Made by a program: the position numbers and the translations under genes. Below the pieces are notes generated by a model. It was not told the origin of the DNA and did no database searches. It worked only from the letters and a program-made list of their open reading frames with translations. Below, piece by piece: positions 16,573 through 26,374 of a stretch of DNA of 64,000 bases. The number at the start of each line of letters is the position of its first letter. The stretch's first letter is position 1. The stretch is from Noviherbaspirillum_A sp047237965 (GTDB lineage Bacteria; Pseudomonadota; Gammaproteobacteria; Burkholderiales; Burkholderiaceae_D), in NCBI RefSeq assembly GCF_047237965.1, contig NZ_JBDFLX010000005.1:310001-374000 (forward strand), given 5' to 3'.

Positions 16573-18438
16573 TTAATGACGGTTGCTGAAAAGCTCCGGC
16601 GTCACGGTTGCGCTTGAATTGCGCCTCCGTAACTGCCGATTCCGTTCAAGAATTGAAGCGACTTGCCTGCGGTGGTCATCGTTGACTTTGTGCTTGTCCA
16701 GATGCAGTGCAGTCAAAACGACATTCATCTTCGCCGCTTCCAACAGGGCAGCCGCCCCAGCATTGCCGATGTCATTGAGTTTGAGATCAAGGGTGAGCAA
16801 GGCGCGATTGATTTCCAGCGCTTCCGACAAGGCAACCGCTCCAGCAACGCCGACGCTGGTGCCTTGGAGGCCAAGATCGACCAGGGTGCGATTGACCTTC
16901 AGCGCTTCCGAAAGGAAAGCTGCTCCAATGCTGCCGATCGAGTTGGCTCCAACATTCAGTCTGCCCAGAGTACGGTTGACCTTCAGCATTTCCGACAGAG
17001 CAGCCGCTCCAGCAGGGCCGATTTCGTTGCCGACGACAGCAAGCGTGCCCAAAGTGGAGTTGACCTTCAACGCTTCCGACAGGGCGACCGTTCCAGCAAG
17101 GCCGATCGAGTTGATTCCGACATCAAGAGTGGCGAGGGTGCGATTGACCTTCAACGTTTCCGAAAATGCCGTTGCCCCGGCATCTTCGATTAGGTTGTAA
17201 TGAAGATCAAGCTCGGCCAGAGTGTCGTTGACCTTCAGTGCTTCCGCCAGGGCAGCCGCTCCAGCAACGCCGATGCGGTTTCTTGCGAGAGCAAGCGTGA
17301 CCAGGGTACGATTGACCCTCAACGCTTCCGATAGAACAGCCGCTCCAGCATCGTCGATCGCGTTGTAGCCGAGAAGAACCATGCCCAGGGTACGGTTGAC
17401 CTTCAGCGCCCCTGCTAGGGCAGCCGCTCCATCGGCGCCGATCTCGTTGCTGATGAGATTAAGGGTGCCCAGGGTGCAGTTGACCTCGAGTGCCTCTGAC
17501 AGCGCAATTGCTCCGGCATCACCGATACAGTTGCTGAAGAGGTTAAGAATGTCCAGGGTACTGTTGACCTTCAGCGCCTTTGACAGCGCAGCTGCTCCAG
17601 CACTGCCGATAGCGTTTTCTCTCAGATTAAGCGTGACAAGGGTGCGATTAACCTCCAGTGCTTCCGACAGAGCGGTGGCACCATCACCCTTGATGTAGTT
17701 TTGTTGAAGAGCAAGCGTGCGCAGGCTGCGATTGACCTTCAGCGCTTCCGCCAGCGCAGCCGCACCAGCATCGTCGATGTTGTTGGATTTAAGATAAAGC
17801 GCGACCAGGGTGCCATTGACCTTCAGCGCCCGCGCCAGCGCAGCCGCACCGGCATTGCCGATTTCGCTGGATTTGAGGCTGAGTGTGGCCAGGGTACGAT
17901 TGACTTTCAGCGCTTCTGAGAGGGCAGCCGCCAGATCTGGGCCAAAAAAAACTGCGGTGTCGGATGCCGTTGAGTCGCTATGCTCGCCCGATATAAAAAG
18001 ATCCTGTACCTCACACTGAGGATCCTGCAACCATGCCGTGAGCGCCTGAAGCGTCTCCCTACTCACCGTACACTTCAATTCCAGGCGGCCATCCACAACC
18101 AATTCCCTCAGCCGACGCACCTCGGTCTGCACTTCCTCGCCATCGTACCTTGCCCGCTTGGCGGCTTTCGATTCCAGCCCCGCCTCGCTCGCCGTCCTTT
18201 TGCCGATCATCACCGGACAGGTACTTTCCGCAATCGTCGCTCCCTGAGACTCGCCCTGCATCGCAGCGAACTGGCTGGACACTGCGCTGGCAGTGTCGCG
18301 CGACGCAAGCACAGGTTGAGTCGGCTGTGCAGCCGGCACGTGTTCTCCTTGTCCCGGGTCAGCAAGGGGCGGCGCGCCGCCATTGAACAAAGCTGGGTTG
18401 TTACTTGAACGCAAAGTATTGAAAGACGGTTCACTCAT
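16573..18438 (-). CDS. Leucine-rich-repeat protein, ribonuclease-inhibitor type
   Basis: A 621-residue protein. Residues 1-130 are a low-complexity, Ser/Pro/Gln-rich N-terminus without a secretion signal of the Sec type. From about 165 on there are about 14 repeats of 28 residues plus a final divergent one, each of the form ALSEALKVNRTLxTLxLxxN followed by xIGxAGAA, the pattern of ribonuclease-inhibitor/NLRC-type LRRs. Such repeats make a curved protein-binding surface. Within the N-terminus, K80-R81 and K94-R95-x-R97 are separated by 12 residues, a bipartite nuclear-localisation-like arrangement. Together these suggest a protein that meets eukaryotic cells, such as a type III effector, but no secretion gene is in view. 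GGAGTGAGCC precedes the ATG. Confidence 0.85.
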   Translation of the reverse strand: MSEPSFNTLRSSNNPALFNGGAPPLADPGQGEHVPAAQPTQPVLASRDTASAVSSQFAAMQGESQGATIAESTCPVMIGKRTASEAGLESKAAKRARYDGEEVQTEVRRLRELVVDGRLELKCTVSRETLQALTAWLQDPQCEVQDLFISGEHSDSTASDTAVFFGPDLAAALSEALKVNRTLATLSLKSSEIGNAGAAALARALKVNGTLVALYLKSNNIDDAGAAALAEALKVNRSLRTLALQQNYIKGDGATALSEALEVNRTLVTLNLRENAIGSAGAAALSKALKVNSTLDILNLFSNCIGDAGAIALSEALEVNCTLGTLNLISNEIGADGAAALAGALKVNRTLGMVLLGYNAIDDAGAAVLSEALRVNRTLVTLALARNRIGVAGAAALAEALKVNDTLAELDLHYNLIEDAGATAFSETLKVNRTLATLDVGINSIGLAGTVALSEALKVNSTLGTLAVVGNEIGPAGAAALSEMLKVNRTLGRLNVGANSIGSIGAAFLSEALKVNRTLVDLGLQGTSVGVAGAVALSEALEINRALLTLDLKLNDIGNAGAAALLEAAKMNVVLTALHLDKHKVNDDHRRQVASILERNRQLRRRNSSATVTPELFSNRH

Positions 18439-18778
18439 GGCTCACTCCGCAAGGTGGATAAAGGACTACCGTGAAGCTGAGAGCGTTAGCAACACCACAC
18501 CGTAATCCGTTCCTTCTCAAGCCACGATGGAAAAGGCGCCAGGATCAGTTGCCCAACATGATGGGAGCTGCTGTTTACGGCCGCGGTAAGGCATCCACAA
18601 ACAGCATGCGCCGGCGATGGCGTGGGACGATGGGCTTGGATCGGCGCCCTGAGCCAACGCGCCGGGCGCAATCCAGGCATGGCCGACGCGGGATGCTGCA
18701 ACTGCAGCTTGCCTCGCTAGCCCAGGCGGCAATACCGTTGCAGCTTATTGCCCGGCAGCCTGTGCCATGCCAGCCCCC
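18439..18778. other. Intergenic region, nothing recognised
   Basis: 340 bases between the LRR gene start and the chemoreceptor gene end. It must carry the LRR gene promoter, but no consensus promoter or hrp-type box was convincing. No gene or repeat was seen. Confidence 0.4.
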
Positions 18779-20395
18779 TTACTGCAGCCGCGGCGACGCC
18801 GCCGGCACCGGCAACGCTGCCCCAGCCGCATTGCCATCCAGCCGGAACACACTGACCGTCTCGGCCAGCCGGCCCGACTGCATCTTCAGCGACTCGGCCG
18901 CCGCCGCCGTCTCCTCCACCAGGGCCGCGTTCTGCTGCGTGACCTGGTCCATCTGACTGATCGCCTGGTTGACCTGCTCGATGCCAGCGCTCTGCTCGCT
19001 GCTGGCGGCGCTGATCTCGGCCATGATATCGGTTACCCTCCTGACGCTGCCAACCACTTCCTGCATCGTGCTGCCGGCCTGCGCCACCAGCCTGCTGCCG
19101 GCGTCGACCTTTTCCACCGAGTCGCCGATCAGTTCCTTGATTTCCCTGGCGGCGGCGGCGCTCTTCTGCGCCAGGCCGCGCACCTCGGTAGCTACCACGG
19201 CGAAGCCGCGGCCCTGCTCGCCGGCACGCGCCGCTTCCACCGCCGCGTTGAGCGCCAGGATGTTGGTCTGGAACGCAATGCCGTCGATGACCGAGATGAT
19301 GTCCACGATCTTGCGTGCCGACTCGTCGATCGCGCCCATGGTATCGACCACTTCTGCCACCACCGCGCCGCCCCTGACGGCCACGTCCGATGCCGCCACC
19401 GCGAGCTGGCTGGCCTGGCGCGCGTTGTCGGCGTTTTGCCTGACGGTGGAAGTCAGCTCTTCCATCGATGAAGCGGTTTCCTCCAGCGAGCCGGCCTGCT
19501 GCTCGGTGCGGGCGGACAGGTCGCTGCTGGCGACCGAGATCTGGCCCGATTCGGCGGCGATGGCATCAGTGCCGCTGCGCACTTCGGCAACGATGCGCAC
19601 CAGGCTGTCGCGCATTTCACCGATCGAGTACATCAGGCTGGAACGGTCGCCGGCCTTCACCGCGACACGCGCGGCGAGGTCGCCGCGGGCGATGCTGGCC
19701 GCCACCGCGGCCGCCTGCGCCGGTTCGCCGCCCAACTGCCGCAGCAGGCCGCGCGCGATCCACGCCGCCAGGCCGCCGGCCGTGGCCAGCGCCGCCGCGA
19801 TCAGCAGCATGATCCAGTTGCGCGCCTGCCCGTAGACGCGTTCGGCTTCCCTGTGACTGGCTGCGACGGCCTCGCTGTTGAAGCGCAGCAGCGCATTGCT
19901 CTGCGCGACCACGGCATCGAAGGATTTGCCCGACACCACGCGCACCTGTTTGGCGAGGTCGATATCGCGTCCGCCCAGATTGCCCTTGGTGGCATTGAGC
20001 GTCTTGTCATGGTCGGCCTGGTAGCGCTTGATCTGCTGCAGCAGGCCATCGAGCGCCTTGGCTTCCTCATTTCCCTTGGCGCGCGCCGTATAGGCGGCGA
20101 TGCTGCGCTCGACCTGGGCGCGCACTTTCACGGCGGACTTCTCTTCTTCGGCAAGCTGTTCCGGCGTCTGTGCAATCACATAGCTCAGCTCGCGCTCGCG
20201 CAGGTTGTTCAGGCCGTCATTGAGTTCGTTGATGATCTGCATCCCTGGCAGCGTGCCTTCGGCTAGCTGGACTTCGGCGGCATTGATGCTGGCCAGTTGC
20301 CTGATGGCGAAAACGCCGATGATCATGCTTGCTGCGATGCCGGTGCCGGCGACCAGCGCCACGCGCTTGGCGACGGATAAATCGTGAATGGCCAT
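18779..20395 (-). CDS. Methyl-accepting chemotaxis protein
   Basis: A 538-residue inner-membrane chemoreceptor. A membrane helix at about 10-30 is followed by a periplasmic four-helix-bundle sensor domain, a second membrane helix near 190-210, a HAMP segment and a cytoplasmic signalling domain. The hairpin tip that contacts CheA/CheW is intact (IDGIAFQTNILALNAAVEAA, then RGFAVVATEVRGLAQKSA). There is no C-terminal CheR-docking pentapeptide; the tail is Pro/Ala-rich. The start at 20395 was chosen over 20455 because the transmembrane region follows directly. The ligand is unknown. The GGDEF/EAL gene 80 bases upstream on the same strand may be co-expressed and links motility to cyclic-di-GMP. 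Confidence 0.92.
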   Translation of the reverse strand: MAIHDLSVAKRVALVAGTGIAASMIIGVFAIRQLASINAAEVQLAEGTLPGMQIINELNDGLNNLRERELSYVIAQTPEQLAEEEKSAVKVRAQVERSIAAYTARAKGNEEAKALDGLLQQIKRYQADHDKTLNATKGNLGGRDIDLAKQVRVVSGKSFDAVVAQSNALLRFNSEAVAASHREAERVYGQARNWIMLLIAAALATAGGLAAWIARGLLRQLGGEPAQAAAVAASIARGDLAARVAVKAGDRSSLMYSIGEMRDSLVRIVAEVRSGTDAIAAESGQISVASSDLSARTEQQAGSLEETASSMEELTSTVRQNADNARQASQLAVAASDVAVRGGAVVAEVVDTMGAIDESARKIVDIISVIDGIAFQTNILALNAAVEAARAGEQGRGFAVVATEVRGLAQKSAAAAREIKELIGDSVEKVDAGSRLVAQAGSTMQEVVGSVRRVTDIMAEISAASSEQSAGIEQVNQAISQMDQVTQQNAALVEETAAAAESLKMQSGRLAETVSVFRLDGNAAGAALPVPAASPRLQ

Positions 20396-20475
20396 GTCTC
20401 TGTTGTAATAAGTCTGATGCGTGAAAGGGAGGCGCCGGCCGCGGACAGCGCCCATCCTTCCTATAACGGCAACGT

Positions 20476-23181
20476 TCAGACATTCTTTATATCAACAACA
20501 ATTGCGCGACCGGTGTGGGCCAGCTCGCTGACCATGGCGGCCGGCCCGGGGCGTGCGAACATATAGCCCTGGTAGCGGTGGCAGCCGATGCTCGCCAGGA
20601 AGTCGCGCTGCTCGGCAGTCTCGACGCCTTCCGCGATGACGCCCAGGCCCAGCGCGGTGCCCAGCGCGACGACGCTTCTGGCGATCACGGCGTCGTTCGG
20701 GTCGGTCAGGATGTCGGCGACGAAGGATTGATCGATCTTGAGCTGGTCGAGCGGCAGCCGCTTCAGGTAGGACAGCGACGAGTAACCGGTGCCGAAGTCA
20801 TCCAGCGCAAAGCACACGCCGAGGTCGCGCAGCAGGCGCATCTTGGCTATGGTGTCCTCGATGTCCTCGATCATCATGGTCTCGGTCAACTCGATCTTGA
20901 GCCTGGACGGCTGCACGCCCGTCTGCCCGAGCAGATCGCTTACCTGCTGGGCAAACGTGGCGTCGCGGAACTGGCGGGCGCTGACGTTGACCGATATCTG
21001 CAGTTGCGCAAGCACAGGATCGCCGCTCCATTCGGCCAGTTGCAGGCATGCCTCGCGCAGCACCCATGCACCGATCTGCAGGATCAGGCCGGACGATTCG
21101 GCTACCGGGATGAAGAGTCCGGGCGGCACCGCGCCGCGTTGCGGATGGTGCCAGCGCAACAGCGCCTCCGCCCCTATCATCCGGTTCTCGCCGTCAAATT
21201 GCGGCTGGTAATGCAGCATCAGCTGCTTGCTTGCCACCGCTTCCCGGAGGTCCAGTTCCAGCGAGGTGCGCAGGTTCAGCGCGCGTTCCATTTCCGGCTG
21301 GAAGAAGCACAGGGTATTGCGGCCTGCCTTCTTGGCCTGGTACATCGCCAGATCGCCGCGTCGCAGCAGGTCCTGCGCAGACAGGCCGGCGCCGGAAAAC
21401 AGCGCAATCCCGATGCTGCAGGTGGTGTGGTGGCTGCCGCCGGACAAGGCATAGGACTGGGTCACCGCGGCGAGCACCTTGCGCGCGGCCACATGGCTCT
21501 GCTGCGTTGCCGCCTCTTCGCTCGCGCCCATGTCTTCCATCAGGATCACGAACTCGTCGCCCCCGAGACGGGCGATGGTGTCGGCGTCCCGGCTGCTATG
21601 GGAGAGACGCTGGGCAATCTGCTGCAGGAACTGGTCGCCGACCTCATGCCCGAGCGTGTCGTTGAGGTCCTTGAAGTTGTCCAGGTCGATGAACAGCAGC
21701 GCGCCCAGGCGGCCGTGGCGCGCATTCATCGCCAGCGCATGCTGGATCCGGTCCAGCAGCAGGCGGCGGTTGGGCAGCCCGGTCAGCGGATCGTAGAAGG
21801 CCAGCCGCATGGCCTGGTCCTGCACCAGCTTGCGTTCGGTGATGTCGGTCTGGGTGCCGACATAATGGCTGATGGTGCCGTCGGGCGCCGGCACCGCCGT
21901 CACCGTCAGCCAGGCCGCGAAATGTTCGCCTCCCTGTTTTCTGGTCCAGATCTCGGATTGCCAGCGGCCGCTTCGTTGCACCGTCTCCCACATCGAGGCG
22001 CTCTGGTCCAGCACGCTGTCCTCCAGCGTAAAAGGCGGAATCATGCGCTCCGGCAGGGTGTCCGGAACATAGCCGGTCATGTCGGTATAAGCCTGGTTGA
22101 CCTCGATGACCTTGCGGTCCGGCCCGATGACGAACATGGCTTCCTGCGACTGGAACACGGCCGCGGCTATGCGCAGCGACTGCTCGCTCCTGCGCAGCGC
22201 CAGCGTGCGTGCCGCCACCTCCCGACGCAGATAGGCGGCTGCGCCGAATGCGCAAAGCAGCAGCATCGCGCCCCCCATGGCCCACCACAGCCCGGGCGGG
22301 ATGCGCGTCTCGCCGCCCTGCTGCCAGTGGCGCAGCGTGTCGAAGTAGAAGGAATGCGGATTGGCCTGCCATTCGACCAGTCGACGGTCGATTGCGGCCA
22401 GCACATCGCCGTTGCGGCCCTTGCCCGTCGCAAAAAACAGCCGCACCGGCTGAAACACGATGGGCGTGTCGCGCAGGCCGTTGTCATGCGCATTGAAATC
22501 GCCGAAATACTTGTTGGCGATGGCCGCATCCGCTTCCCCGTTGCCGGCCATGCGGAAGGCCTGGGCCAGGTCGTCTGCAGGCACGAAGGTCACCTGGATA
22601 CTGGAATGACGCAGCAGTTCGTTGAAGTACGCCTGCTGCACGCTGCCGCGCAGCAGGGCAACGCGCTTGCCGTTCAAGTCGAACAGCGAATTGATCGTCA
22701 CGTCGCGGCGGCGGTAGATCAGCGACCAGCTGAACAGCGCCGGCGTCGCATGGAAATCCAGTACCTCTGCCCTTTCAGTGGAATAGGCGACGTCCGGCAG
22801 CAGGTCGAGTTCGCCGGCTTCCAGCGCGGCGAGGCACTGCTGCCATTGACATGGCACGAATTGCAGCTGCCACCCTTCTTGCGAGGCGATCCGCTGTACC
22901 AGGTCGATGAAGATACCGCCCGGCTTGTCACCCTGCTGCATGAAGATCTTGGGCGGATTGTCATACACGCCCAGCCTGACGTCGCGTGCGATCGCAACGC
23001 GCGCCGGGCCGGCAAGCACTGCGGTCAGCAGGACCAGCAGCCACATCGCCGCGCGCGCGGTCAGGCCCGCCAGTGCCGGCTGGAGCGAAGGGTCGGGCTT
23101 GTTGTCGAAAGGCTGCTGCATGCGGTATGCCGGGCAGCGCCATGCGCGCCCCTGCTCGGGATCGTCGTTACCAAAAGACAT
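20476..23181 (-). CDS. SBP3-PAS-GGDEF-EAL cyclic-di-GMP enzyme
   Basis: A 901-residue sensor. After a membrane anchor (about 45-62) comes a family-3 solute-binding-like periplasmic domain (about 68-290, LGVYDNPPKIF, GIFIDLVQRI, GELDLLPDVAY), a second membrane helix near 305-325, a PAS domain (about 340-460), a GGDEF domain with an intact GGDEF at about 560 (IARLGGDEFVILME) and an EAL domain with EALLRWHHPQ and DDFGTGYSSLSYLKRLPLD. Both catalytic signatures look complete, so it may both make and degrade cyclic-di-GMP, with the periplasmic domain sensing an amino-acid-like ligand. The start is uncertain within the first 45 residues. It precedes the chemoreceptor gene. Confidence 0.9.
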   Translation of the reverse strand: MSFGNDDPEQGRAWRCPAYRMQQPFDNKPDPSLQPALAGLTARAAMWLLVLLTAVLAGPARVAIARDVRLGVYDNPPKIFMQQGDKPGGIFIDLVQRIASQEGWQLQFVPCQWQQCLAALEAGELDLLPDVAYSTERAEVLDFHATPALFSWSLIYRRRDVTINSLFDLNGKRVALLRGSVQQAYFNELLRHSSIQVTFVPADDLAQAFRMAGNGEADAAIANKYFGDFNAHDNGLRDTPIVFQPVRLFFATGKGRNGDVLAAIDRRLVEWQANPHSFYFDTLRHWQQGGETRIPPGLWWAMGGAMLLLCAFGAAAYLRREVAARTLALRRSEQSLRIAAAVFQSQEAMFVIGPDRKVIEVNQAYTDMTGYVPDTLPERMIPPFTLEDSVLDQSASMWETVQRSGRWQSEIWTRKQGGEHFAAWLTVTAVPAPDGTISHYVGTQTDITERKLVQDQAMRLAFYDPLTGLPNRRLLLDRIQHALAMNARHGRLGALLFIDLDNFKDLNDTLGHEVGDQFLQQIAQRLSHSSRDADTIARLGGDEFVILMEDMGASEEAATQQSHVAARKVLAAVTQSYALSGGSHHTTCSIGIALFSGAGLSAQDLLRRGDLAMYQAKKAGRNTLCFFQPEMERALNLRTSLELDLREAVASKQLMLHYQPQFDGENRMIGAEALLRWHHPQRGAVPPGLFIPVAESSGLILQIGAWVLREACLQLAEWSGDPVLAQLQISVNVSARQFRDATFAQQVSDLLGQTGVQPSRLKIELTETMMIEDIEDTIAKMRLLRDLGVCFALDDFGTGYSSLSYLKRLPLDQLKIDQSFVADILTDPNDAVIARSVVALGTALGLGVIAEGVETAEQRDFLASIGCHRYQGYMFARPGPAAMVSELAHTGRAIVVDIKNV

Positions 23182-23317
23182 CCCGCATGGTAAGCGAAAT
23201 GCAGGCTGGACAGTTTGAATTGACGAATGCCGTGAAGGGTAAACCGCCCTGTCCCGGCAATGAGTGGCCGAGACAGGGTGACTTTAGTTGACTTGAGGTT
23301 TCGTTTTTAACCCAAGG

Positions 23318-26300
23318 TTACGGGCGGAGAGGATCGAGGGCCGAGGCCAGCACGCGGGCGACATGGATGGCCTTTCTGCTGGTGCCGTCCTCGATCTGGT
23401 GCCGGCAACTTGTGCCGTCGGCCACCAGCAGCGTATCCGCAGCGGCCTTGCGCACCGCAGGGAACAGCGACAGCTCCCCCATGGCCTGCGAGGCCTCGTA
23501 GTGCTCGGCCTCGTAGCCGAAGCTGCCGGCCATGCCGCAGCAGGACGACTCGATCATGGACACCTGCAGCTGCGGTATCCAGCCCAGCACGGTCTGCACC
23601 GGCCGCACCGCGTCGAACGCCTTCTGGTGGCAGTGGCCATGCACCAGCGCGCTGCCGGTGGCCAGTGGCTTCAGCGCCAGCGCCAGGCGGCCGGCCGCCT
23701 TCTCGCGCACCAGGAATTCCTCGAACAGGAAGGAAGAGGCAGCGAGCTTTTCCGCTTCTTCGCCATAGCCGTAGTTCAGGAATTCATCGCGCAGCGACAG
23801 CAGGCAGGACGGTTCCAGGCCCACCACGGCCACGCCCCGTTCCACATAGGGCAGCAGCGCATCCAGGCTGCGCCGCGCCTCGGCCTTGGCTTCGTCGACC
23901 ATGCCGGCCGCCAGGTAGGTGCGGCCGCAGCACAGCGGCCGTTCGCCGGCGCGGGCGTTGAAGTGCACCGTGTAGCCGGCCGCTTCCAGCACGTCGCGCG
24001 CGGCGGCGGCGTTTTCCGGCTCCATGTAGTTGTTGAAGGTGTCGACGAACAGCAGCACTTCCCTGCCGCCAGCCTGCGCCGGGCGTGACACTGCGCCGGA
24101 CAGGAAGGACTTTTTGAAGCGCGGGAAGGCCCGTTGCCTGGCCAGGCCCAGCCTGCCCTTGACCCAGCCCGACAGCACCGGCACGCCATCGGCCGCGGCG
24201 AGCAGCCGGCCGAAACGGCTGGCCAGCGGCGCATAGCGCGGCATGGTCGCCACCATCCTGTCGCGCAGCGTCGTGCCGTGTTTGGCTGTCCAGGCGGCGC
24301 GTGCCTCGACTTTCACCTTGGCCATGTCGACCCCGGTCGGGCAGTCGCGCTTGCAGCCCTTGCAGGAGACGCACAGGTCCAGCACTTCCTTGACTTCCGG
24401 GCTGGCCAGGCCTTCATTGCCGAGCTGGCCGGAGATGGCCAGCCGCAGGGTGTTGGCGCGGCCCCGGGTGACGTGCTTTTCATCGCGCGTGACGCGGTAG
24501 CTCGGGCACATGGTGCCGGCGTCGAACTTGCGGCAATGGCCGTTGTTGTTGCACATCTCCACCAGCTTGGCCAGGCCGCCGGTGCGGTCGCCACCGGTGC
24601 CCGGCGCACTTTCCTCGCCGGTCAGCGGGTTGCGCGTGACGTTCCATGCCGACCAGTCCAGCCGGGTTTCCAGCGGCTGTTCCTGGTAACCCGGCGCGAA
24701 GCGGAAATTGACGGCGTCGTCCATCTTCGGCGGCCGCACGATCTTGTCCGGGTTGAAGCGGTTGTCGGGGTCGAACAGGTCCTTGATCTCGGAGAAGGCC
24801 TGGTTGATGCGCGGGCCGTACTGCCACGCCACCCATTCGCCGCGGCACAGGCCGTCGCCATGTTCGCCGGAATAGGCGCCCTTGTATTTGCGCACCAGCG
24901 CGGAAGCCTTTTCGGCAATCTCCCGCATGTCCTTCGCGCCATTGCGCCGCATGTCGAGGATGGGCCGCACATGCAGGGTGCCGACGCTGGCGTGGGCATA
25001 CCAGGTGCCCTCGGTGCCATAGCTGTGGAACACCTCGGTGAGCTGGCTGGTGTACTCGGCCAGGTGCGCCAGCGGCACCGCGCAGTCCTCGATGAAGGAC
25101 ACCGGCTTGCCGTCGCCCTTCATGCTCATCATGATGTTCAGGCCGGCCTTGCGCACTTCCCACAGCGCCTTCTGCTGGTTCGCGTCAGGCATCTGCACCA
25201 CCGAGCCCGGCAATGACAGGTCGCCCATCAGTTCGTCGAGCTGCGCCAGCTTCACTGTCAGCGCGGCCAGATCGTCGCCGGCGAACTCCACCAGCAGGAT
25301 GGCCTGCGGCTGGCCCACCAGCGCGCGCCGTATTACCGGCTCGAAGGCGGGATTGGTCAGCGACAGGTCGATCATGGTGCGGTCCACCAGTTCGACCGCG
25401 GTTGGACCCAGCTTCACGATGTGCTGGGTCATGTCCATGGCCTGGTAGAAGGTCGGGAAGTTGACCACGCCCAGCACCTTGTGGGTGGGCAGCGGCGCCA
25501 GCTTGAGCGTGATCTGGCGGCTGTAGGCCAGCGTGCCTTCCGAGCCCACCAGGATATGGGCCAGGTTGGCGCTGCCGTCGTCGGTGTAGGCGCGCGGATT
25601 CTGGCAGTCGAACAGGTCGATGTTGTATCCCGCCACACGGCGCAGCACCTTGGGCACTCGCTCGATGATCTCGTCGCGCTCGCGGCGCGCGATGTGCTCG
25701 ATGCCGGCCATGATGGCGCCGATGCGGCCATCGCGTGCCATGCCTGCCTCCGGACCGAACCAGCCCTGGGTGCCATCGGCCAGCACGGCGTCCACCGCCA
25801 GCACGTTGTGCACCATGTTGCCGTATTCGATCGAACGCGAGCCGCAGGAATTGTTGCCGGTCATGCCGCCGATGGTGCATTGCGCGGCGGTAGACACGTC
25901 AACCGGAAACCACAGGCCATGCGGCTTGAGCCATGCATTCAGATGGTCCAGCACCATGCCCGGCTCCACTGTCACCGTGCGCGCCTCGCGGTCGAACGCA
26001 ACCACCTGGTTGAGCCACTTGCTGTTGTCGATGACCAGCGCCTCGCCCACGGTCTGGCCGCACTGGCTGGTGCCGGCGCCACGTGCAAGCACCGCCGCCC
26101 CGTGATGACGGGCCACGTCCAGGCAGCGCAGCAGGTCCTGCTGGTCGCGCGGCACCGCCACGCCCAGCGGCATGATCTGGTAGATCGAGGCGTCGGTGGC
26201 ATAGCGGCCGCGGTCGGCGCGGCCGAACAGCACGTCGCCGCGCAGCTCCTGCCGCAACTGCCTTTCCAGCGGGCTGGCCGCAGCAGCAGCGCCGGGTGGC

Positions 26301-26326
26301 ATGAAATGGAGTGGCTTGGTATGCAT
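23318..26326 (-). CDS. ydiJ: YdiJ-type FAD/Fe-S D-2-hydroxyacid dehydrogenase
   Basis: A 1002-residue fusion of a GlcD-like FAD oxidase and a GlcF-like iron-sulphur part. The FAD-binding domain (about 45-280) has RGAGTSQCGQTVG and GGMTGNNSCGSRS; the FAD-oxidase C domain follows to about 540. A 4Fe-4S ferredoxin segment has CVSCKGCKRDCPTG, and two CCG-type segments end the protein (ERPLCCGRTYL and ESSCCGMAGSFG). Length and order fit YdiJ of E. coli, associated with D-2-hydroxyglutarate oxidation; other D-2-hydroxyacids are possible. AGGAAACGCAG precedes the ATG. It follows the aminotransferase gene by 48 bases, so the two form an operon. Confidence 0.88.
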   Translation of the reverse strand: MHTKPLHFMPPGAAAAASPLERQLRQELRGDVLFGRADRGRYATDASIYQIMPLGVAVPRDQQDLLRCLDVARHHGAAVLARGAGTSQCGQTVGEALVIDNSKWLNQVVAFDREARTVTVEPGMVLDHLNAWLKPHGLWFPVDVSTAAQCTIGGMTGNNSCGSRSIEYGNMVHNVLAVDAVLADGTQGWFGPEAGMARDGRIGAIMAGIEHIARRERDEIIERVPKVLRRVAGYNIDLFDCQNPRAYTDDGSANLAHILVGSEGTLAYSRQITLKLAPLPTHKVLGVVNFPTFYQAMDMTQHIVKLGPTAVELVDRTMIDLSLTNPAFEPVIRRALVGQPQAILLVEFAGDDLAALTVKLAQLDELMGDLSLPGSVVQMPDANQQKALWEVRKAGLNIMMSMKGDGKPVSFIEDCAVPLAHLAEYTSQLTEVFHSYGTEGTWYAHASVGTLHVRPILDMRRNGAKDMREIAEKASALVRKYKGAYSGEHGDGLCRGEWVAWQYGPRINQAFSEIKDLFDPDNRFNPDKIVRPPKMDDAVNFRFAPGYQEQPLETRLDWSAWNVTRNPLTGEESAPGTGGDRTGGLAKLVEMCNNNGHCRKFDAGTMCPSYRVTRDEKHVTRGRANTLRLAISGQLGNEGLASPEVKEVLDLCVSCKGCKRDCPTGVDMAKVKVEARAAWTAKHGTTLRDRMVATMPRYAPLASRFGRLLAAADGVPVLSGWVKGRLGLARQRAFPRFKKSFLSGAVSRPAQAGGREVLLFVDTFNNYMEPENAAAARDVLEAAGYTVHFNARAGERPLCCGRTYLAAGMVDEAKAEARRSLDALLPYVERGVAVVGLEPSCLLSLRDEFLNYGYGEEAEKLAASSFLFEEFLVREKAAGRLALALKPLATGSALVHGHCHQKAFDAVRPVQTVLGWIPQLQVSMIESSCCGMAGSFGYEAEHYEASQAMGELSLFPAVRKAAADTLLVADGTSCRHQIEDGTSRKAIHVARVLASALDPLRP

Positions 26327-26374
26327 GTCTGCGTTTCCTGGTCTGTGCGTTGCGGCGGCGTTTCAGGCCGCCTG

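Noticed and set aside
20515..23193. Very long open frame opposite the GGDEF/EAL gene
   Set aside because: Antisense shadow of a high-G+C coding region, rich in Arg, Gln and His with no domain pattern; the reverse-strand gene explains the codon use.
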